DNA of 19,970 bases, taken from NCBI GenBank assembly GCA_030040955.1, contig JASHSH010000473.1, positions 1 through 19,970 of the forward strand, in the 5' to 3' direction. The notes beneath the pieces are model-generated. The model searched no databases and was not told the DNA's origin. It saw nothing but the letters and a program-made list of their open reading frames with translations. Origin of the DNA: Rhodospirillales bacterium (GTDB lineage: Bacteria > Pseudomonadota > Alphaproteobacteria > Rhodospirillales > Magnetospirillaceae). Every line of letters begins with the position of its first letter. The stretch's first letter is position 1. This document shows, piece by piece, positions 15,167-19,970 of the stretch. Both the position numbers and the translations under genes were made by a program.

Positions 15167-15968
15167 TGCGACGCCGGCGCGGCCGCTCGACGCGCTGCGC
15201 CCAGGTCTCGATCTCGTCAGGGCCGCAGCCGGGATCGCACTCGACGCGCTTCTGCCGGAGCGATGCCTGCGCTGCGGGGCCCTGGTGGGGAAGGGCGGCG
15301 CGCTGTGCGCCGCCTGCTGGGACTCGGTCGGCTTCATATCGCCGCCGCTGTGCGATCGCTGCGGCTCGCCCTTCGATATCGGAGCCGGCGAAGGGCTGCT
15401 ATGCGCGGCCTGCATTGCCCGTCCGCCCGAATATGATCGGGCGCGGGCCGTATTCCGTTATGACGATGCGAGCCGGCGCCTGGTGCTCCGGTTCAAGCAC
15501 GCGGACCGGACCGGCGCCGCGCGTCACTTCGCGCGCTGGATGGTTCGCGCGGGAGCCGATCTTCTCGCCGATGCGGACGTGATCGCGCCGGTACCGCTGC
15601 ATTGGTGGCGGCTGTGGCGGCGTCGCTACAACCAGGCCGCCATGCTCGGGATGGCGGTCGCCCAGACGTCCGGCAGGCCTTGCGTGCCCGACGCGCTGAT
15701 CCGCGTCCGCGCGACGCCCTCGCAGGGCACGATGGGTCGCGGCCAGCGCCGGCGGAACGTGCGCGGCGCCTTCCGTCTGGCCCGTCCGGCCGCGGTGGAA
15801 GGGTGCCGTATCCTGTTGATCGACGACGTGCTCACCAGCGGCGCCACCGCGGAAGAATGCGTGCGCGTGCTGCGCAAGGGCGGCGCGGCGGCGGTCGATG
15901 TGCTCGCCTTGGCCCGGGTGGTCTTGGCTCCAGACTATGAATATGGCGGGGAAAGCCTATATAGTTAG
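15156..15968 (+). CDS. ComF family protein (phosphoribosyltransferase-like)
   Basis: This 270-residue ComF-type protein consists of an N-terminal double zinc-finger part and a C-terminal phosphoribosyltransferase domain. The cysteine pairs are C37/C40 with C51/C54 and C66/C69 with C83/C86. The PRPP-binding loop reads ILLIDDVLTSGAT (219-231). ComF proteins take part in DNA uptake in naturally transformable bacteria, but they are also widespread where competence is unknown, so the role here is open. The start overlaps the nudC end by 11 bases, which supports translational coupling. No other competence gene is visible in the window. Confidence 0.92.
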   Translation: MENDATPARPLDALRPGLDLVRAAAGIALDALLPERCLRCGALVGKGGALCAACWDSVGFISPPLCDRCGSPFDIGAGEGLLCAACIARPPEYDRARAVFRYDDASRRLVLRFKHADRTGAARHFARWMVRAGADLLADADVIAPVPLHWWRLWRRRYNQAAMLGMAVAQTSGRPCVPDALIRVRATPSQGTMGRGQRRRNVRGAFRLARPAAVEGCRILLIDDVLTSGATAEECVRVLRKGGAAAVDVLALARVVLAPDYEYGGESLYS

Positions 15969-15991
15969 CACTGTTACAGTTGGAGCGCCCG

Positions 15992-16255
15992 ATGGCCGAG
16001 GTCGAAATCTACACCACGCAAATCTGCCCCTATTGCATGCGGGCGAAGAGCCTGCTGCAGCGCAAGGGCGTGCGCTACAAGGAGATCGACGTGAGCTCCG
16101 ACGCGGAGCTGCGCGACGCGATGACGCGGCGCGCGGACGGGCGGCGCACGGTGCCGCAGATCTTCATCGACGGACGCCATGTCGGCGGCAGCGACGAGCT
16201 CGCCGCGCTCGACCGCAAGGGCGAGCTGGACAGGCTGCTCGGCGCGGTCGCATGA
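15992..16255 (+). CDS. grxC: Glutaredoxin 3
   Basis: Glutaredoxin reduces protein disulfides and glutathionylated proteins with glutathione in the cytosol. The 87-residue length and the dithiol active site CPYC (in TTQICPYCMRAK, about residues 8-19) match the GrxC type. TVPQIFIDGRHVGGSDEL contains the cis-proline and the glutathione-binding GG-D motif. GGAG lies 6 bases before the ATG at 15992, which is preferred to the upstream in-frame TTG at 15980. It lies 23 bases behind comF and overlaps the next gene by 4 bases (ATGA). A TATATAG patch near 15957-15963 could give it its own promoter, but no matching -35 was found. Confidence 0.95.
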   Translation: MAEVEIYTTQICPYCMRAKSLLQRKGVRYKEIDVSSDAELRDAMTRRADGRRTVPQIFIDGRHVGGSDELAALDRKGELDRLLGAVA

Positions 16256-17079
16256 CGAAGTTCCGCGCGGCCTGCATCCAGGTCAATGCGGGCGGCGATG
16301 TCGCCGCCAATCTGGCGGCGGCGGGGATGCTCGCGCGCGAGGCACGCGCGGCCGGGGCCGATCTCGTGCTCTTGCCCGAGAACGTGGCGGTGATGGACTT
16401 CGACCGTGCCAGCCTGGTGGCCAAATCCGCGACCGAAGAGAAGCATCCGGCGGCGGCGGCGTTCCGGGCGCTGGCGCGCGAGACCGGGCTTTGGGTGCAT
16501 GGCGGCTCGATACATGTGCGGCTCGAGGACGGTCGCCTGGCGAACCGCACGCTGCTGTACGACCCGAAGGGCAACCGGGTGGCGCAATACGACAAAATTC
16601 ACATGTTCGATGTCGATCTCGGCAACGGCGAGGTCTATCGCGAATCGGCCACCTTCCACCCCGGCTCCGGCACCGCGCTCGTCGATCTGCCCTGGGGCCG
16701 CCTCGGCCTTACCATCTGCTACGACCTGCGCTTCCCCCATCTCTACCGCGCGCTGGCCAAGGCGGGCGCCGATTTCCTGGCCGTGCCCGCGGCGTTCACC
16801 CGCACCACAGGCAAGGCGCATTGGCACGTGCTGCTGCGCGCTCGCGCCATCGAAACCGGCTGCTACGTCTTCGCCCCGGCCCAGTGCGGCGAGCACCCCG
16901 GCGGCCGGCAGACCTATGGCCATGCGCTCATCGTCTCGCCCTGGGGCGAAGTGTTGGAGGATGCCGGCGAAAGTCCGGGAGTGATCCTGGCCGAGATCGA
17001 TCCGGCCCAGGTAGCGGAGGCGCGGCGCAAGGTACCCGCGCTCAGCCATGACCGGCCGTTCGCGGAGGCGCGACGGTGA
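16252..17079 (+). CDS. Carbon-nitrogen hydrolase, nitrilase superfamily (Nit-like amidase)
   Basis: This 275-residue member of the nitrilase superfamily is closest in appearance to the Nit1/Nit2 amidases. Nit1 removes deaminated glutathione and Nit2 is an omega-amidase. The catalytic triad is complete: E43 (LLPENVAV), K115 (YDKIHMFDVDL) and C156 (ICYDLRFP). The position directly behind glutaredoxin, overlapping it by 4 bases, fits a role in glutathione metabolite repair, but this is inference from context. The frame is open far upstream to 15898. The start at 16252 is set by the family N-terminus (FRAACIQ) and the ATGA overlap. It overlaps the next gene by 4 bases (GTGA). Confidence 0.93.
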   Translation: MTKFRAACIQVNAGGDVAANLAAAGMLAREARAAGADLVLLPENVAVMDFDRASLVAKSATEEKHPAAAAFRALARETGLWVHGGSIHVRLEDGRLANRTLLYDPKGNRVAQYDKIHMFDVDLGNGEVYRESATFHPGSGTALVDLPWGRLGLTICYDLRFPHLYRALAKAGADFLAVPAAFTRTTGKAHWHVLLRARAIETGCYVFAPAQCGEHPGGRQTYGHALIVSPWGEVLEDAGESPGVILAEIDPAQVAEARRKVPALSHDRPFAEARR

Positions 17080-17480
17080 TCCTCTACGCTCTCGTTTGCT
17101 CGCGGAAGCACGAGTTCGAGGGCTGGTTCCGCAGTGCCGCCGATTTCGAGACGCAAGCGGAGGCCGACGACGTGGCCTGCCCGGTGTGCGGGGACCAGGA
17201 CGTGCGCCGAGCGCCCTCCGCGCCGGCGCTGGTCTCCGGCAAGGGCGGCGAGGAGCAGGCGCGCAAGCTGCGCCAGGCCTTGGTCGAGCTGCGCAAGCAT
17301 GTCGAGAGCACCTCCGACTATGTCGGCGAACGCTTCCCCGAGGAGGCGCGTCGCATCCATTACGGCGAGGTCGAGAAGCGCTCGATCTATGGCGAGGCGA
17401 GCGCCGAGGATGCCCGCGAGCTGAACGACGAAGGCATCGAGATCGCGGTCATCCCCTGGCCATCGCTGTCCGATTCCTGA
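17076..17480 (+). CDS. DUF1178 family protein
   Basis: This conserved alphaproteobacterial and betaproteobacterial protein of 134 residues has no assigned function. Its N-terminus ILYALVCSRKHEFEGWFRSAADFETQ and the downstream CPVCG are typical of DUF1178. C8, H12, C35 and C38 could form a small zinc ribbon. The middle (about residues 55-90) is helical and charged. The GTG start overlaps the stop of the nitrilase-family gene by 4 bases, so it is the last gene of the nudC-comF-grxC-nitrilase run. The 102 bases before the next gene probably include a new promoter. Confidence 0.9.
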   Translation: MILYALVCSRKHEFEGWFRSAADFETQAEADDVACPVCGDQDVRRAPSAPALVSGKGGEEQARKLRQALVELRKHVESTSDYVGERFPEEARRIHYGEVEKRSIYGEASAEDARELNDEGIEIAVIPWPSLSDS

Positions 17481-17541
17481 TCCCCCGCCGTCGGTCGCGG
17501 CTCCCCGCGCGCGACGCGTGGTACCCCGTTTCGATCTGTGC

Positions 17542-17547
17542 TATAGG
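17542..17547 (+). promoter_or_regulatory. Possible -10 element of the yebC-ruvCAB operon
   Basis: TATAGG lies 35 bases before the yebC ATG within CTGTGCTATAGG. A TGGTAC at 17519-17524, 17 bases upstream, is a poor -35. The 102-base gap after the DUF1178 gene makes a promoter here plausible. Confidence 0.3.
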
Positions 17548-17582
17548 CTCGGCGTTTTCAGTCCGATAGGCATTCCGAGTCC

Positions 17583-18335
17583 ATGGCCGGCCATTCCCAG
17601 TTCAAGAACATCATGCACCGCAAGGGCGCGCAGGACGCGCGGCGCGCCAAGGTGTTCACCAAGATCATCCGCGAGCTGACCACGGCGGCCCGCACCGGCC
17701 TGCCCGATCCGGCCTCCAATCCGCGGCTGCGCGCCGCCGTGCTGGCGGCCCGCGAGGCGAACATGCCGAAGGACACCATCGACCGCGCCATCCGGCGCGG
17801 CAGCGGCGAGGAGGGCGCGGCCAACTACGAGGAGGTCCGCTACGAGGGCTACGGGCCGGGCAAGGTGGCGATCATCGTCGAAGCGCTGACCGACAACCGC
17901 AACCGCACCGCCTCCGACATCCGCACCGCCTTCACCAAGCATGGCGGGAACCTTGGCGAGACGAATTCGGTGAGCTTTCTGTTCGATCATCTCGGCGCGA
18001 TCCGCTATCCGGCTTCCGTTGCCAGCGCGGACGCGATGTTCGAGGCCGCGATCGAAGCCGGCGCCGAGGACTGTTCCTCCGGCCCAGACGGTCACGAAAT
18101 CCTGTGCAAGCCGGGCGACTTCGCCCAGGTGCGCGAGGCGCTCGAGCAGCGCTTCGGTCCCGCCCTATCGGCACGGCTCGAATGGCGCCCGCTGACCCAG
18201 TCGCCGGTGGCCGACGAGCAGGTGGCGCAGAGCCTGCTCAAGCTGCTCGAAGCCCTCGAGGACAATGACGACGTCCAGCGCGTCCAGGCCAATTTCGATA
18301 TCGCCAACGACATGATGGAGCGGCTCAGCGCCTGA
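17583..18335 (+). CDS. yebC: YebC/PmpR family DNA-binding regulator (TACO1-like)
   Basis: This 250-residue protein begins MAGHSQFKNIMHRKGAQDARR, close to the family-wide MAGHSKW-type start, and runs the full family length through three domains. YebC proteins were described as transcriptional regulators. Mitochondrial TACO1 and recent bacterial work point to a role in translation. Glycine- and charge-rich segments such as RYEGYGPGKVAIIVEALTDNRNR (about residues 87-109) are typical. It sits one base before ruvC, the usual alphaproteobacterial arrangement, so it shares a transcript with the Holliday-junction genes. Confidence 0.95.
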   Translation: MAGHSQFKNIMHRKGAQDARRAKVFTKIIRELTTAARTGLPDPASNPRLRAAVLAAREANMPKDTIDRAIRRGSGEEGAANYEEVRYEGYGPGKVAIIVEALTDNRNRTASDIRTAFTKHGGNLGETNSVSFLFDHLGAIRYPASVASADAMFEAAIEAGAEDCSSGPDGHEILCKPGDFAQVREALEQRFGPALSARLEWRPLTQSPVADEQVAQSLLKLLEALEDNDDVQRVQANFDIANDMMERLSA

Positions 18336-18336
18336 G

Positions 18337-18840
18337 ATGCGTTACCTCGGCCTCGATCCCGGACTGCGCGCGACCGGCTGGGGAGTGATCGACGCCGACG
18401 GCAATCGCGTCAGCTGGGTTGCGGACGGAGCCATCCATACCGACGCGGCGCTTTCGCTGGGCGAACGGCTGGCCCAGTTGCATCGCGGCGTGGCGGAGGT
18501 GATCGATCGGCACGGGCCGCGGGCGGCGGCGGTCGAGGAGACCTTCGTCAACCGCAATCCGGCCTCGACGCTGAAACTGGGCCAGGCGCGCGGCGCGGTG
18601 ATCACGGCGGCGGCATTGTGCGGGCTCGCGGTCGCCGAATACGCCCCCAACATGGTGAAGAAGACGGTGGTCGGGGTCGGCCATGCCGACAAGCAGCAGG
18701 TCGAGCGCATGGTCCGCCGCCTGTTCCCTGGTTGCCTCGCCGAGTCGCCCGACGCCGCCGACGCGCTCGCGGTCGCGCTGTGCCACGCGCTTCAGCATGC
18801 CGGCGCGCAGCGGCTCGCGGCCGCCGGGGGCGCGCGGTGA
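18337..18840 (+). CDS. ruvC: Crossover junction endodeoxyribonuclease RuvC
   Basis: RuvC cuts Holliday junctions symmetrically after RuvAB has moved them. The 167-residue length is normal. The four acidic active-site residues are present: D7 in YLGLDPGLRATGWG, E67 in VEETFVN, and D139 and D142 in SPDAADALAVALCH. The TLKLGQARG helix (78-86) is also present. The start follows the yebC stop after one base, and the stop overlaps the ruvA start (GTGA). Confidence 0.97.
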   Translation: MRYLGLDPGLRATGWGVIDADGNRVSWVADGAIHTDAALSLGERLAQLHRGVAEVIDRHGPRAAAVEETFVNRNPASTLKLGQARGAVITAAALCGLAVAEYAPNMVKKTVVGVGHADKQQVERMVRRLFPGCLAESPDAADALAVALCHALQHAGAQRLAAAGGAR

Positions 18841-19445
18841 TCGCCAGGCTGAAGGGTATCGTCGACTCCGTCGGCGAAGATTGGGCGGTGATCGACGTGG
18901 CAGGAGTCGGCTATCTCCTGTTCTGCCCGGCGCGGACTCTGGCCCGTCTGCCGCGCCCGGGCGAGGCGGCGTCGCTCCATGTCGAGACCCATGTGCGCGA
19001 GGATCACATCCACCTCTACGGGTTCGCCGAAGCCGCCGAGCGCGATTGGTTCCGCCTGTTGCAAACGGTGCAGGGGGTGGGCGCGAAAGTCGCGCTGAAC
19101 CTCCTCTCGGCGCTCACTCCCGAGCAGCTTGCCGGTGCGATCGCGCTGGCGGACAAGGCCGCGCTTTCGCGCGCGCAAGGCGTGGGGGCGAAGCTCGCCG
19201 CGCGCATCGCCGCCGAGCTGAAGGACAAGGTGGGCGGCATCGCCGCCGGCATGCCCGCCGCGATCGTCGCGCCGGCGGTCGGACCCGCCGCCGAAGCGGT
19301 CTCGGCGCTCGGCAAGCTCGGCTATCGCCGCATCGAGGCCGAAAGCGCGGTGCGCCGCGCAATCGGCGAATTGGGCGAGGGCGCCGCCGCCGCCGCCATT
19401 CTGCGCGCCAGCCTGCGCGCCCTGGGCCGCGAGCGCATCTCGTGA
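18837..19445 (+). CDS. ruvA: Holliday junction branch migration protein RuvA
   Basis: RuvA binds four-way junctions as a tetramer and loads the RuvB motor. The 202-residue protein has the N-terminal OB-fold (IARLKGIVDSVGEDWAVIDVAGVGYL). Two helix-hairpin-helix motifs follow (TVQGVGAKVALNLLS at about 77-91 and RAQGVGAKLAARIAAELKDK at about 115-134). An Ala/Gly/Pro-rich linker leads to the C-terminal domain III that contacts RuvB (from about 155). The start is the GTG at 18837, overlapping the ruvC stop, and gives the family N-terminus. The frame is open upstream to 18618, but that part is a shadow of ruvC. Confidence 0.97.
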   Translation: MIARLKGIVDSVGEDWAVIDVAGVGYLLFCPARTLARLPRPGEAASLHVETHVREDHIHLYGFAEAAERDWFRLLQTVQGVGAKVALNLLSALTPEQLAGAIALADKAALSRAQGVGAKLAARIAAELKDKVGGIAAGMPAAIVAPAVGPAAEAVSALGKLGYRRIEAESAVRRAIGELGEGAAAAAILRASLRALGRERIS

Positions 19446-19970
19446 GCGAACCGCGCCTGGTCGCCCCCCAACCCGCGCCGGGCGACCCGGAGGCAAGCCT
19501 GCGACCCGGCAGCCTCGACGAATTCATCGGCCAGTCCGAGGCCCGGGCGAATTTGCGCGTCTTCATCGCCGCCGCGCGCGACCGCGGCGAGCCGCTCGAT
19601 CACGTGCTGCTGCACGGCCCCCCGGGATTGGGCAAGACGACGCTGGCCCGCATCATCGCTCGCGAACTCGGCGTCGGCTTCCGCCCGACTTCGGGCCCGA
19701 TGATCGCCCGCGCCGGCGACCTCGCCGCCATCCTCACCAATCTCGAACCGCGCGACGTCCTGTTCATCGACGAGGTTCATCGCCTTAATCCTGCCATAGA
19801 GGAAGTCTTGTATCCGGCGATGGAGGACTTTCAGCTGGACCTGATAACCGGCGAGGGTCCGAACGCCCGTTCGCTGCGCATCGATCTTGCGCCGTTCACG
19901 TTGGTGGGGGCTACGACGCGTACCGGTCTTCTTACCACGCCGCTGCGGGAGCGGTTCGGCATTCCCCTGC
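19442..19970 (+). CDS. ruvB: Holliday junction ATP-dependent DNA helicase RuvB, N-terminal part (3' end outside window)
   Basis: RuvB is the hexameric AAA+ motor that drives branch migration with RuvA. The window holds 176 codons plus one base, about half of the usual 340 or so residues. The conserved start region ASLRPGSLDEFIGQ is at 18-31, Walker A GPPGLGKTT at 59-67, Walker B LFIDEVHR at 107-114 and the sensor 1 region GATTRTGLL at 156-164. The GTG start overlaps the ruvA stop by 4 bases (GTGA). The gene is intact as far as the window edge. Confidence 0.97.
   Translation, partial: MSEPRLVAPQPAPGDPEASLRPGSLDEFIGQSEARANLRVFIAAARDRGEPLDHVLLHGPPGLGKTTLARIIARELGVGFRPTSGPMIARAGDLAAILTNLEPRDVLFIDEVHRLNPAIEEVLYPAMEDFQLDLITGEGPNARSLRIDLAPFTLVGATTRTGLLTTPLRERFGIPL

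Noticed and set aside
14165..15415. Open minus-strand frame extending the methyltransferase to 712 residues across nudC
   Set aside because: It lies antisense to nudC and comF, whose zinc, Nudix and PRPP motifs are complete. The extra part is rich in H, R, G and A and shows no domain. High GC leaves antisense frames open by chance.

Overview
The window is a gene-dense, high-GC (about 70% in the gene lines I counted by hand) bacterial chromosome segment with almost no space between genes. The gene set points to an alphaproteobacterium. It includes an NDUFAF5/C20orf7-like methyltransferase (a mitochondrial-type relative), a nudC-comF-grxC-nitrilase-DUF1178 string, and yebC-ruvC-ruvA-ruvB in canonical order. 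I cannot name the genus.

Layout from left to right. Bases 1-1589 carry the 3' end of purB (purine synthesis) overlapping an FkbM-type methyltransferase. It converges tail to tail, with a 1-base gap, on a minus-strand pair: an ECHDC3-like crotonase-fold protein (1591-2382) and an old-yellow-enzyme oxidoreductase (2450-3571). guaA (GMP synthase, 3763-5316) follows on the plus strand with a good promoter. Bases 5317 to about 7300 look acquired. GC drops to about 50% immediately after the guaA stop codon. The segment holds a small doubtful ORF, an unrecognised 266-residue protein with a possible RNase H-like (DUF3800-like) acidic-residue pattern, a 50-residue ORF coupled to it, and then a vapBC toxin-antitoxin pair on the minus strand. 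The 3' end of guaA is a known integration site for genomic islands, but no integrase or second att copy is visible here.

Bases 7390-11639 are accessory metabolism. They carry an ArsR-SRPBCC regulator/effector operon, a pirin, a lactate permease-family transporter and a beta-class-like glutathione S-transferase. Several start downstream of palindromes that look like operators, although only the ArsR gene offers a candidate regulator in the window. Bases 11649-14164 are a minus-strand group: the NDUFAF5-like methyltransferase, map (methionine aminopeptidase) and radC, whose start lies inside the end of map. Bases 14210-17480 are a tightly overlapping plus-strand operon (nudC, comF, grxC, nitrilase family, DUF1178). 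Bases 17583-19970 are yebC-ruvC-ruvA-ruvB, the Holliday-junction resolution operon, with ruvB cut by the window end.

Most of the window is ordinary. The points that deserve a second look are the low-GC cassette behind guaA, the predicted leaderless promoters (a -10 element exactly 6 bases before the start codon in three cases), the crotonase homologue lacking both catalytic glutamates, and the orphan palindromes upstream of the transporter, GST and pirin genes.
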